A stretch of 64,000 bases of DNA from Ricordea florida (lineage: Eukaryota > Cnidaria > Anthozoa > Corallimorpharia > Ricordeidae): positions 18,558,835 through 18,622,834 of the forward strand of contig OX453275.1 of NCBI GenBank assembly GCA_949710005.1, written 5' to 3'. The notes under the pieces were generated by a model. The model ran no database searches. It saw only the letters and a program-made list of their open reading frames with translations, and had not been told where the DNA came from. The position numbers were made by a program, and so were the translations under genes. Below are positions 50,256-58,701 of the stretch, piece after piece. Position 1 is the stretch's first letter, and every line of letters begins with the position of its first letter.

Positions 50256-50801
50256 TTAGTAAATAGTATCATACCCATCAACACCTTGCTTAGTATACTG
50301 ATCAGTTGTGTTCAGCGGAGCTGGTTGAGTTTTACTTGAAACATCTTGTATTTTACCAATTTTAACATGTTTAGCAACCTGAAATATCCCGCTAGCAAGT
50401 GCTGCCAATCTTCCTGCTTTCAATGCTAAGAGACCTACAATATTTGTTAGTTCACGATTAACCAAATCATCATTTTTCAAATCATCACAAAGAGATTCTA
50501 TATCATCTACAGGAAACATGTAAGAAATAACTTTAGAAATTAATTGAAGAGAGGAATCTACTAACCCACCATTAATTTTTTTACCTAATACTGCCTGGTA
50601 TCGATTATAATATTTTTCAATGTCTTTTACAGATAATTTTTTTATATCACCTAGACTCATTTCAACCCCTAAATATTCCTTTGTAGTTCCAAGAGCTGCG
50701 AGAATAGCCAGTGATTCTTGTTTTATTTCAACTTCATTATCTTTTACCTCCTCTTTTACATCCTCTTTTACATCACTAATATAATCTTCTACGCCTGTCA
50801 T
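50256..50801 (-). CDS. Conserved Polinton structural protein, 181 residues (B)
   Basis: Counterpart of 41110-41673 with the same landmarks (LAILAALGTTKEYLGVE, YYNRYQAVLGKKING, SYMFPVDDIESL, LAALASGIFQVAKHVK). It opens MTGVEDYISDVKEDV with no GC-rich insert, but has a small one near the C-terminus (QPAPLN, from TTCAGCGGAGCTGG at 50311-50324). 26 bp from the ATPase gene. Confidence 0.8.
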   Translation of the reverse strand: MTGVEDYISDVKEDVKEEVKDNEVEIKQESLAILAALGTTKEYLGVEMSLGDIKKLSVKDIEKYYNRYQAVLGKKINGGLVDSSLQLISKVISYMFPVDDIESLCDDLKNDDLVNRELTNIVGLLALKAGRLAALASGIFQVAKHVKIGKIQDVSSKTQPAPLNTTDQYTKQGVDGYDTIY

Positions 50802-50827
50802 CTTTTATGGTGATACATTTACTATTT

Positions 50828-51454
50828 TTAAATCACTTCCGGGATCTCCAAATAACATTGAAATGGATAACGTAAACACAGACATAGTCTAGAATATTTT
50901 TCAGTTTTCAGTAGTTGTACAAACTTTTTACTAGTTTCAGGGTCTAAATCACCCCCATAATCTTCGAAAAACATCTTCATACTTTTTTGTGATGGGTTAT
51001 GGAAAGTAACAACACAAGCTACATTTTCACGGAATGATTTTGCTATCGATGTTAATTGCTGAGTTAGGACCCACATTGATAATCCATGATGTCTTCCAGA
51101 AAATGCTAAATCAATAAACTTGTTTGATCGTTTTTTCAGATCATTCGAAACAGCACAATCGTCTAAAATTATTAGTGTATTTGTACCAGAGAATAAAGTT
51201 TGACAATCATTTAACAATTCATTAATCTCATCAATGTTACTTGCATCTGGTGATAATACAAAGAAATGTTTATCACCTCTAGCAAAATTATGATATGTTT
51301 TATTTTTAGAATAAGTTGGGCAAATTAAAACAATGAATTCAAACAATTTTCTAAATGGACCTCTGAGTTGATCTATGATGTACTTTGTCTTTCCACAATT
51401 TGTTGGACCATTTATAATACAGTGAAAAGGAATTTTATCTCGTAATTCTTCCAT
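50828..51454 (-). CDS. FtsK/HerA-type packaging ATPase (Polinton B)
   Basis: 208 residues. Walker A GPTNCGKT and Walker B LIILDDC stand at the same residue numbers as in the A copy, with the HHGLSMWVLTQQ segment after them. The C-terminus (CYLEIPEVI) is presumably the native one, since no GC-rich module is present. It is 10 bp from the capsid gene. Confidence 0.93.
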   Translation of the reverse strand: MEELRDKIPFHCIINGPTNCGKTKYIIDQLRGPFRKLFEFIVLICPTYSKNKTYHNFARGDKHFFVLSPDASNIDEINELLNDCQTLFSGTNTLIILDDCAVSNDLKKRSNKFIDLAFSGRHHGLSMWVLTQQLTSIAKSFRENVACVVTFHNPSQKSMKMFFEDYGGDLDPETSKKFVQLLKTEKYSRLCLCLRYPFQCYLEIPEVI

Positions 51455-51464
51455 CTTTTTTAAG

Positions 51465-52709
51465 TTAGTACATTATCGATCTTAAGTTTGAATTCATAAC
51501 CTCCATTAATGCGTCAGCTACAACAAACATGTAACAAGTCATAATACCAGATCCACTAGTTTTTCTTTTCATTTCTATTTTTACACCATCTTGTGCATTG
51601 TTTAAGGCTAGACCTCCTCCATGAATATCATTATCTGGGTGAGTTCTCAAATCTATCCACAGAGCAAACTTTTTACTATAAAAATCCTTTTCCTTTACCG
51701 ACTGTCGCCCTTCGGGCAGTCCAAAACGTTTCTTTACCGACTCCCAGAGGTCTGAAGGCAACATTCCCTTAGAGTAGAAACGGTTTGGTACGCCATTAAC
51801 ATCGATATTGATTGAGGTGATACCTGGATTGAAAAAATTCTCAGAATCTCGTGCTCCTCCACTGTATGGTATTGTAAACAAACATAATATCCCTGTAATT
51901 GATCTTCTAGGTAGATTAATATGCTGGTTTATAACGCTGTCTGTAGGTCTGGATATGGTGAAAGTCTTGTGTAAAGTTACATTCTCATAAAAGAATCCCT
52001 TACCAACCTGATAAGCCGCCTGTGCCTCACGAGCTAAGTATTCACTTGATATGCAAGAATATTCCAACACAAGGTTTGTGATTTTATAAGTTGGAGTCTT
52101 AGTATCGTCAGAATAAACAACAATATCGCGAACTGGGGCCAGTGTAATCTCAAAGATTAGTTGATGATCTAATGCCTTTGGGTAGAAAACTCCATGATCG
52201 TTGAGAATAGGATGGTTTAGTAGGATATGATACTTGGTATTGTGTACTACTGCAAGAGCTACTTCTTTTGCATCTGTGTCTACCTTATCCCCCGCATTTG
52301 TCCGTAGCTTCCTCATGTTTTCAGAAGAAATGCCTTGTCTTAATCTATCCTCTCGTTCTTCATATGTTAAAAATAATTCGTGATATGTTTGAAATAGATC
52401 GTATCTTTGAGTATCCTGTAGTGTTTCACCTCCAAAAAGAACCCTTAGTCTAGATACAAGGTTACTACCTACATTATTCACGAGGGTGTTATCTTCATGA
52501 CCGTCAACAGCCAGGTTAAATACTAGAGATACACTTCCAGGTACAATCACTAAATTCTCAGAAAGTTTTGGAATATTTATATATAGTGTTTCTCCTGGAT
52601 TAGCTGATGAAGGATTTAGTGTAATTCTGTTCAATATTGATTCCGCTTTCAAACCTAGTGGATATCTTGGAATCCTGTTTGGGTTAATTTTTTCAGATAC
52701 GGTTGTCAT
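51465..52709 (-). CDS. mcp: Major capsid protein (double jelly-roll) of Polinton B
   Basis: 414 residues, nearly colinear with the A copy. The same core segments are present: ETLYINIPKLSENLVIVPGS, RVLFGGETLQDTQRYDLFQT and QAAYQVGKGFFYENVT. At about residue 330 it reads KKRFGLPEGRQSVKEKDFY, where LPEGRQ comes from the hairpin ACTGTCGCCCTTCGGGCAGT. The A copy has a different, longer insert at exactly this loop. Confidence 0.9.
   Translation of the reverse strand: MTTVSEKINPNRIPRYPLGLKAESILNRITLNPSSANPGETLYINIPKLSENLVIVPGSVSLVFNLAVDGHEDNTLVNNVGSNLVSRLRVLFGGETLQDTQRYDLFQTYHELFLTYEEREDRLRQGISSENMRKLRTNAGDKVDTDAKEVALAVVHNTKYHILLNHPILNDHGVFYPKALDHQLIFEITLAPVRDIVVYSDDTKTPTYKITNLVLEYSCISSEYLAREAQAAYQVGKGFFYENVTLHKTFTISRPTDSVINQHINLPRRSITGILCLFTIPYSGGARDSENFFNPGITSINIDVNGVPNRFYSKGMLPSDLWESVKKRFGLPEGRQSVKEKDFYSKKFALWIDLRTHPDNDIHGGGLALNNAQDGVKIEMKRKTSGSGIMTCYMFVVADALMEVMNSNLRSIMY
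51701..51721. repeat. GC-rich hairpin in the B capsid gene
   Basis: The core GCCCTTCGGGC is a perfect stem with a TTCG loop. In frame. Confidence 0.75.
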
Positions 52710-52734
52710 ATTTATTTTAAGGAAGGGAGGAGTA

Positions 52735-52743
52735 ATCTTTAAA
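52735..52743 (-). promoter_or_regulatory. TTTAAAGAT motif between capsid and integrase genes (B)
   Basis: 25 bp ahead of the capsid start. As in A, it touches the first base of the integrase start codon on the other strand. Confidence 0.5.
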
Positions 52744-53729
52744 TGAGTTCTACTTTATCGAAAATATATTATTCAACTGAGGGATATTGGAAAGGATATT
52801 CTGCGATTAATAAATTAGCTGAGAAGGCAAAAGTAAGTGAAAATTTGGCTAAACAATGGCTTCAGAAACAAGCAATATGGCAAATATATCTTCCAGCGCC
52901 AAAATATATTCCAAGACCACATTGGACTGTAGATAAACCTAATAAGATTCACCAAGCGGATTTATTATTTTTACCACATGATAGAGTTGGAAGAAAAACA
53001 TATAAATACGCATTGGTTGTGGTTGATGTGGCCTCAAGATACAAAGATGCTGAACCATTAACCTCAAAAGAAAGTCATGAGATATCCAAAGCTTTTGAAA
53101 AAATATATTCTAGAAATTTAAAATATCCTAAAACATTAATTGTTGATCCTGGAAGAGAATTTATGGGTGAAGTAACAAAACTTATGAATTACCATAATGT
53201 GAAAATACAGAGAAGTGAAGCTGGAAATCATAGAGCTCAAGCATTTGTCGAAAGAGCAAATAGAACATTAAGCGAACGATTATTTAGTCATCAATATGCG
53301 CAAGAAATGATTAGTGATGCCCGATCAAGAGTATGGGTGAAACGATTACCAGCTATTTTGAAAACTTTGAATAATACACCAACTAGACTAACTGGTAAAG
53401 AGCCTGATGAGGCTATAAAACAGAAAGAAGTTGATATTGAACCCAAAAAATATAATAGGGTTGTTGGTCTTGATGAGGTTAGATTACCTCCTGATGTCAG
53501 AGTTAGATATTTATTATCTCCTGGAGAACTTGAAGGTGGTGAACGAAGAAGAGCTACTGATCCTATTTGGGGTATCAAAGTTTTTGATATTTCTAAAAGT
53601 GTGATTTCACCTAATCAACCAGTTTTATATTATTTGTTGGATGGGCCAAGACGTGGGTTTGTAAGGGAAGAATTGCAGGTTATACCCTATGATACTGAGC
53701 TGCCTCCCGATTCTGTTTTAGTACGATAA
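52743..53729 (+). CDS. int: Retroviral-type (rve) integrase of Polinton B
   Basis: 328 residues. D73, D135 and E170 (QADLLFL, VDPGREF, FVERANR) keep the D,D35E triad. The C-terminal RRATDPIWG, QPVLYYLLDGP and FVREELQVIP match the A copy. No HHCC finger is evident at the N-terminus. Its end overlaps the convergent polymerase by 43 bp, more than the 23 bp in A. Confidence 0.93.
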   Translation: MSSTLSKIYYSTEGYWKGYSAINKLAEKAKVSENLAKQWLQKQAIWQIYLPAPKYIPRPHWTVDKPNKIHQADLLFLPHDRVGRKTYKYALVVVDVASRYKDAEPLTSKESHEISKAFEKIYSRNLKYPKTLIVDPGREFMGEVTKLMNYHNVKIQRSEAGNHRAQAFVERANRTLSERLFSHQYAQEMISDARSRVWVKRLPAILKTLNNTPTRLTGKEPDEAIKQKEVDIEPKKYNRVVGLDEVRLPPDVRVRYLLSPGELEGGERRRATDPIWGIKVFDISKSVISPNQPVLYYLLDGPRRGFVREELQVIPYDTELPPDSVLVR

Positions 53730-56700
53730 TGACCAATAGCTAAAGTATTTTTTCCATCTTCACAAATTATTCTCTTATCATCATCAGCAGATAATGCAAT
53801 TTTATTAACAGTTTCAGTATAAACATCATGTAAGCGACTTCTAATTATATTCATCTCTCTCATTTGTGGTTTTCTAGTTTCTAAACAAACCTTATAATCA
53901 TTATGTTTTATGTTTTTCTTAACAACTGATTGCTTAATTCCTTTATCCTTTTTTATCTCTTTATTTTTATCTGTTAATATAGAGTATAACTTGGACCTTA
54001 GACCTATAAATTCATTTATCGGAATTCCACCAAACTCATCTTTGAACATTCCTATTACTTTTTTGTTTACACCAGTCTCAATTCCTGAAGGATGATCTTT
54101 ATGATAATTACTAGTGTCAAATTTTTCTCTAACATCTGGGATTATATCTTTGTAAAAATCTTCTGTTTCTATAACATATGCAAGACTGTCTGTATCCGTC
54201 ATAAGTAATTTAGCCTTATCCCCATATTTCTCTTTAATATAATTATAATGAAAATTATACATTATTGTTTTACTTAAATCCAGAATACACATACCCAAGT
54301 AAACAGGCTTATTAAATTTTATCTTTTTTCTTTTCATATGAATAGCTGCTAGATTTTTAGAAAAGATAGTACGATGTTGATAATTAGGTTGTTTTATTAG
54401 TTTTCTAGCTTCTTTTTTATTTGTAACTAAATGAATGTCCACCCTTTTTCTAATATTTTCCATTGTTTTACCAAATACAGAGTTATTCATTAACTTGAAA
54501 AAGTCTTTTTCAAAGTCATTGGTTGCTTTAGCTCTAAGGTTTGTATTTAAGTCAATGTAAGGTTTTAACCATTCAGACTCTTCGAATTTAATTCCTCTAT
54601 GAATCTTTGTTATTTTTAATCCTAAACTTTCATAAATTTTCAAAGATTCACGGTGAACAACATACTTTTCCTTGTTGTTTAAGTTTGGGATTAATTTTTC
54701 CACATTGTTAACAGTAATTTTTTCTGGTGCTAGAGGATAATCATTATGTAAATCATGAAGATGTTCTGGATATTCTAGTTCAACCTCAACTACGCATGGG
54801 ATATCTCTCCAGTTTTTAAACTCTTCCACAGTCATCCATTTAAAACCGTTAGTGGGTAATGGTTTGCTCATTCCTCCTCCGTATAAGTTGTTTGCATCAA
54901 GATATACAATATATTTTGTTGGCAGATTTGGATCATATTCTTCTAAATATGGATTATTAGCTTTAGCATATCTTTTTGAAATCTGAGATACACCCCCTCT
55001 AACACCCTTCTCAAACATAAGTAACATATTATTATCAATTAATAACTCCAATTTCACTTTAGTAAACTTTAACATTGCATCCCAAGATAATCCGGGTGAT
55101 GTATAATAGTGAGCAGGATCTAAACCATAATTCTTCATACAAGTATCCCTAAAATTCTCGAATACGTCCATTAAAAATAGTGTGTCTGACAAAAGATATA
55201 GATCATGATACTCCCTAAATGTTTTCATATTAAAAGTTTTCCACACATTTTTAGCATGTTGGTAATCTTCTTCATTTATATCTTCATTATTTAGTTTTGA
55301 GTAAAATTCTTTTATTGTTGGAAGTTGGGTTTCGTTTAATTTATCAAGGTTGTCAAAATAGTCGTATGGAAATACTCCTTTCCTCAACATTAAATACGTC
55401 TTATCTCCAAATACTTTTTTAGTTTCTTCTAATTTATCATCTCTTGGAGAAAGACATCTACTTTTTGCTAATAAACAATTCTTACATTTTTCACAACTAC
55501 CAATACCTTTATACTGAATGATTTTTCCATCTTTTATATATCTCTTAATACAATCTCCTGGTTTGCATGCCCTGCATTTTCCACATTTTGTAAGATTAGC
55601 GACTAATTTGTCAAGACTTGTTGACATAAATTTAAATGAATCAATGAATCTAATATCCAACTTATCTTCTTTTTCCTCACCTTTTTTATTAATATATTTA
55701 CCAAGTACAATCTGTTTTTTAAAAGAAATATATTTTTCCTCATTATTAGGTATACAGTCTACTTTACTTTTTGTTATACCAATATTCTTAATAAAAAGAT
55801 GTGAGTCATATCCTGATAGATTGTGAAAAATGATTGGTATGAATTTTTTATTCTTGAAATTTAAATTACACGCACTATGCGCGGCTCCTCTATACTTTCT
55901 TGTATAATGACAGTGATCTTTTACCTTATCTTTTTCTAATAATTCTTCTTCGCATATATGACAATGGGTAGCTTTTTTATATTCGTATTTTTCTCTTTGT
56001 GTCATCCAATTCATTTTCTTGTTTGGCTTAATGTTTTTACAAATTTCTCTAATATCCTTTTCTAATTCGATTATAAATATTTTTCCTACATCTTCGTCTG
56101 GAGATTTAGCAGTATATAGCCTAATAACAGGTTCATAATTTTCATCGGAAAACTTTATTATATAACAGTAACCGGTTGGTTTATGTTTTGCATATTTAAT
56201 TGTAAAACTTTTACTTTTGTCTGGTAGGTGAGTATCTATTGGTTCACCACAACACTCAAAGTCAACATATGCAACAAATGGTACTTTCATTTTTTTGTAA
56301 AAATCAATAAATTTAAGATATAAAGGTTTTCCATGTTTATCCTTTGGCATTTCACACCTAACAGCTTCATGTTCTTTACAATATTCTAGATGCTTTTGCA
56401 ATGTTTCCTCTTTATGTGTATGATAAAGACATCTAGGACAGAGATAAATCCTTTCCTTATGTTTAGTAACTTGTGAAACCGTCAACCTGCAAAGATTCTT
56501 TATCCAACAATAGTGATCTGTTTCGTCGTTTGATATTAGAAGTAAGTTTATTAAAAGCCCTATTTCTTTATCACTTATTCTTAGAGGATATACTTCCTCA
56601 TTATCATTATCATGTCCATAAACATTAATCCTGTAGTATATGTTTTGTTTCTCAAACTTATCAATATCTGTCCATTTAGCAGGAAATTCTATTCCTTTCC

Positions 56701-57877
56701 AGTTAAAAATTTTAGAGTTTTCTATCAATTCTCTATTTACTCTTTGTGGATTTTTCTCTCTTTGATGTACTGCTTCAGTTACTGACCACTTAAAACATTC
56801 ATTATCATTCTCATTCCTGAGGTTTATAATCGCTCCTTTGTTTGCTAATTTTTCTGGTAGTGGGATATAACTACTTCCTGAAATTGGTTCAAACGGATCA
56901 ATTTTTATATCAAAGTGATTCACACCATTAAATTTCCAACCGCTGCCACTTTCTAAAAAATTTGCAAAAAGTTCAAGTAAATATTTGGTCATCGTATCGA
57001 ATAAGCTGGATAAATCTGTTGATGCTGTTACAACCTCTGGTCTTCTGCTATGAAAAAATGGGTCTGCAATTTTATCTATTTTTCTAGTATTAGTATCAAA
57101 AATTATAAATTTACAGGCAAAAATAAATTTCAGCTTTATAGGTTTCTTTTGCTTATTAATTAAATCAATAACTTTCTGTTTTATTTCTCTGATAAATGTT
57201 AATTCATCTAATCCTAATTCTACGATATGTTCTGGGGGTAAATATGCAAGTTCTTTAAAAAATAATCCATCATTTTTATATGTCTTTCCATATATTCTAT
57301 ACGTTTTCAGATATCCACCTAGCCCTGTTTCTTGTTCTATTGGATTAAAATCTTCATCATGTTCTTCATATTCAGGGTTAGGTTTTTTAAACATTCGGTT
57401 AAATCTTTCCTTCAGACTTTCTTTTGGGGCAAAACGTTTTCTTATTTGAGCAGCCTTTTCATTAGAATTTTCTTTTTGATTTAAACGTTTAAATATTTTG
57501 TTAAACTTTTCCTTCATACTTTCTATTCGTTTGTCTACAATCTTTTTGGAAGGTTCTGGTACATAAGATAGTATCCAATCTGCGAACTCGTTAATATCTT
57601 TCATTAATGGTTTAGCAACTTTACTTTTCAAATTTTTAATTGGTATGGTTGGAGGTTTTGGTTTTTTAGGTCTTAGAATTTTTGCATTAATCTTAGGTAT
57701 TGGTTCATTAAGAATGGGTCTTTTTTTCTGAATATTTCGCATCTCTTCCCTAACTTCTGGAATATTCCACAACGCTTCAATGAGTTCAGGTTTATTCGAT
57801 TTAGACATTTTTTTAATGCCGCGGTCTTTAACAATTTGATATAATTCCACAACTGTTTTCTTTTGTAACTCTTCCAT
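53687..57877 (-). CDS. polB: Protein-primed family B DNA polymerase of Polinton B
   Basis: 1396 residues. Residues 1-52 are encoded in the terminal repeat and carry the SAP-like domain. A basic linker follows, then the conserved N-terminal region (SSYIPLPEKL, CFKWSVTEAV) and a CPRC...H...C finger. Exonuclease motifs: VDFEC (~539), HNLSGYDSH (~684), YHDLYLLSD (~892). An endonuclease VII-like CHIC...DHCHYTRKYRGAAHSACN finger (~638-668) and a Cys cluster (~763-812) are present. Polymerase motifs: LDANNLYG (~990), KLMNNSVFGKT (~1130), DTDS (~1228). No Cys-rich insert as in the A copy. The frame is intact. More divergent from its A counterpart than capsid, ATPase and integrase are, especially in the N-terminal third. 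Confidence 0.95.
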   Translation of the reverse strand: MEELQKKTVVELYQIVKDRGIKKMSKSNKPELIEALWNIPEVREEMRNIQKKRPILNEPIPKINAKILRPKKPKPPTIPIKNLKSKVAKPLMKDINEFADWILSYVPEPSKKIVDKRIESMKEKFNKIFKRLNQKENSNEKAAQIRKRFAPKESLKERFNRMFKKPNPEYEEHDEDFNPIEQETGLGGYLKTYRIYGKTYKNDGLFFKELAYLPPEHIVELGLDELTFIREIKQKVIDLINKQKKPIKLKFIFACKFIIFDTNTRKIDKIADPFFHSRRPEVVTASTDLSSLFDTMTKYLLELFANFLESGSGWKFNGVNHFDIKIDPFEPISGSSYIPLPEKLANKGAIINLRNENDNECFKWSVTEAVHQREKNPQRVNRELIENSKIFNWKGIEFPAKWTDIDKFEKQNIYYRINVYGHDNDNEEVYPLRISDKEIGLLINLLLISNDETDHYCWIKNLCRLTVSQVTKHKERIYLCPRCLYHTHKEETLQKHLEYCKEHEAVRCEMPKDKHGKPLYLKFIDFYKKMKVPFVAYVDFECCGEPIDTHLPDKSKSFTIKYAKHKPTGYCYIIKFSDENYEPVIRLYTAKSPDEDVGKIFIIELEKDIREICKNIKPNKKMNWMTQREKYEYKKATHCHICEEELLEKDKVKDHCHYTRKYRGAAHSACNLNFKNKKFIPIIFHNLSGYDSHLFIKNIGITKSKVDCIPNNEEKYISFKKQIVLGKYINKKGEEKEDKLDIRFIDSFKFMSTSLDKLVANLTKCGKCRACKPGDCIKRYIKDGKIIQYKGIGSCEKCKNCLLAKSRCLSPRDDKLEETKKVFGDKTYLMLRKGVFPYDYFDNLDKLNETQLPTIKEFYSKLNNEDINEEDYQHAKNVWKTFNMKTFREYHDLYLLSDTLFLMDVFENFRDTCMKNYGLDPAHYYTSPGLSWDAMLKFTKVKLELLIDNNMLLMFEKGVRGGVSQISKRYAKANNPYLEEYDPNLPTKYIVYLDANNLYGGGMSKPLPTNGFKWMTVEEFKNWRDIPCVVEVELEYPEHLHDLHNDYPLAPEKITVNNVEKLIPNLNNKEKYVVHRESLKIYESLGLKITKIHRGIKFEESEWLKPYIDLNTNLRAKATNDFEKDFFKLMNNSVFGKTMENIRKRVDIHLVTNKKEARKLIKQPNYQHRTIFSKNLAAIHMKRKKIKFNKPVYLGMCILDLSKTIMYNFHYNYIKEKYGDKAKLLMTDTDSLAYVIETEDFYKDIIPDVREKFDTSNYHKDHPSGIETGVNKKVIGMFKDEFGGIPINEFIGLRSKLYSILTDKNKEIKKDKGIKQSVVKKNIKHNDYKVCLETRKPQMREMNIIRSRLHDVYTETVNKIALSADDDKRIICEDGKNTLAIGHYRTKTESGGSSVS

Positions 57878-58140
57878 TTTTTTAATTTCATTATTTTTGT
57901 TTTTTAAATATCAATTGAATTCATTTTTTTTTTTTATTTACCTATAAATTCTCTGATAAAATCCTTGATAATTTCTTGATAAAATTGAAAATTTTATTTG
58001 GCGATACTTTATATAGGGGAATAAAATCCTTGGTTAAATCTCTGATAAATCTCTGATAAATCTCTGATAAAATTTTTTCATTTTTTGTATTTCCATTTTT
58101 TTCTTTAATTTGTGCTGGATTCCCCTTATACCCTACTACT
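57720..58140 (-). repeat. Polinton B terminal inverted repeat (polymerase end)
   Basis: Reverse complement of 42649-43069. The first 158 nt of the polymerase gene lie inside it. The two genes diverge exactly at the inner edge of the repeat. Confidence 0.95.
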
Positions 58141-58145
58141 CTTGA
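58140..58145. other. Target-site duplication of Polinton B, right
   Basis: TCTTGA. Together with the left copy and the reading frame of the split gene it fixes the insertion point. Confidence 0.85.
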
Positions 58146-58176
58146 AGATCAAAAGATTTTACCTACATTAACTTAA
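58141..58176 (+). pseudogene. 3' remnant of the split small membrane protein gene (A)
   Basis: CTTGAAGATCAAAAGATTTT and the next bases encode LEDQKILPTLT and a stop. It corresponds to the C-terminal DQKILPK of the intact gene at 49406-49624. The CTTGA at its start duplicates the left flank (42644-42648). Confidence 0.9.
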
Positions 58177-58180
58177 AGAT
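58172..58180 (+). promoter_or_regulatory. CTTAAAGAT variant motif before the 58200 gene (A)
   Basis: 19 bp ahead of the ATG. It overlaps the stop codon of the split membrane-protein gene. Confidence 0.4.
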
Positions 58181-58199
58181 GAAGGTCATTTTGTAACAA

Positions 58200-58652
58200 A
58201 TGGCAACAATAGCAATGCTGGTTGGAGGAGCTATATTGAATGCAACAACATTTGTTGGAGGCTCATATCTTGCAAAATATCTCTCAGGAGATAAAACAGA
58301 CACAGAAAAAATACGACACGATAAAGCAATGGAAAAATATCAAAAAGATTATGCTGCATATCAAGAAAAGAGACAAAATCTCATTGATTGGAAAGTACAA
58401 CAAAAGGATTCAAAATATCAGGCATCAAAAAATATTTCTAATACCAATGAAGCTTTGAAATTGTATAGTCAAAGCCGATCGAAGATCGGGACCAGCTTCG
58501 CTGAAATGCACGAACCAAAATTTGCGGAAACTCTGAAAGAGCCCAGCTTCGCTGATTATTATAGACCTAGTGACAATCAAAAGATGGGTGAAATGGCATA
58601 TGTAGGTGGTGGTATGTTAGCATTAGGTTATATGGTTAGTAAATTTTTATAG
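58200..58652 (+). CDS. Small protein with hydrophobic ends, 150 residues (A)
   Basis: Same plan as 48972-49403: N-terminal hydrophobic AMLVGGAILNATTFVGGSYL, central KIRHDKAMEKYQKDYAAYQE helix, FADYYRPSDNQK, and C-terminal GGGMLALGYMVSKF. Two short GC-rich pieces add SRSKIGTSFAEMHEP and alter the EPSFA segment. Intact. First complete A gene to the right of the Polinton B insertion. Confidence 0.75.
   Translation: MATIAMLVGGAILNATTFVGGSYLAKYLSGDKTDTEKIRHDKAMEKYQKDYAAYQEKRQNLIDWKVQQKDSKYQASKNISNTNEALKLYSQSRSKIGTSFAEMHEPKFAETLKEPSFADYYRPSDNQKMGEMAYVGGGMLALGYMVSKFL
58473..58505. repeat. GC-rich module in the 58200 gene (A)
   Basis: GCCGATCGAAGATCGGGACC followed by AGCTTCGCT. Contains the inverted pair CCGATC/GATCGG. 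The B copy lacks it at this place. Confidence 0.65.
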
Positions 58653-58669
58653 TTCTTACTCTTGGACAG

Positions 58670-58678
58670 TTTAAAGAT
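58670..58678 (+). promoter_or_regulatory. TTTAAAGAT motif before the 58702 gene (A)
   Basis: 23 bp ahead of the ATG. The spacer matches the B copy (TTCTTACTG). Confidence 0.5.
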
Positions 58679-58701
58679 TTCTTACTGATTAGTAAAAAAT
58701 C

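Larger units (their letters stand above)
42649..58140 (-). mobile_element. Polinton/Maverick B, complete, 15,492 bp, inserted in Polinton A
   Basis: Terminal repeats 42649-43069 and 57720-58140 are inverted copies of 421 bp that I read as identical, including the 12-A run. They end AGTAGTAGGG/CCCTACTACT, the AG-type terminus of Polintons. The flanking duplication is CTTGA (42644-42648, 58141-58145), or TCTTGA if the shared terminal base is counted, close to the 6-bp duplications known for Polintons. The gene set runs leftward from PolB at 57877. All larger genes are open. Only the small gene at 44018-44344 is frameshifted. The identical repeats indicate a recent insertion. Confidence 0.95.
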
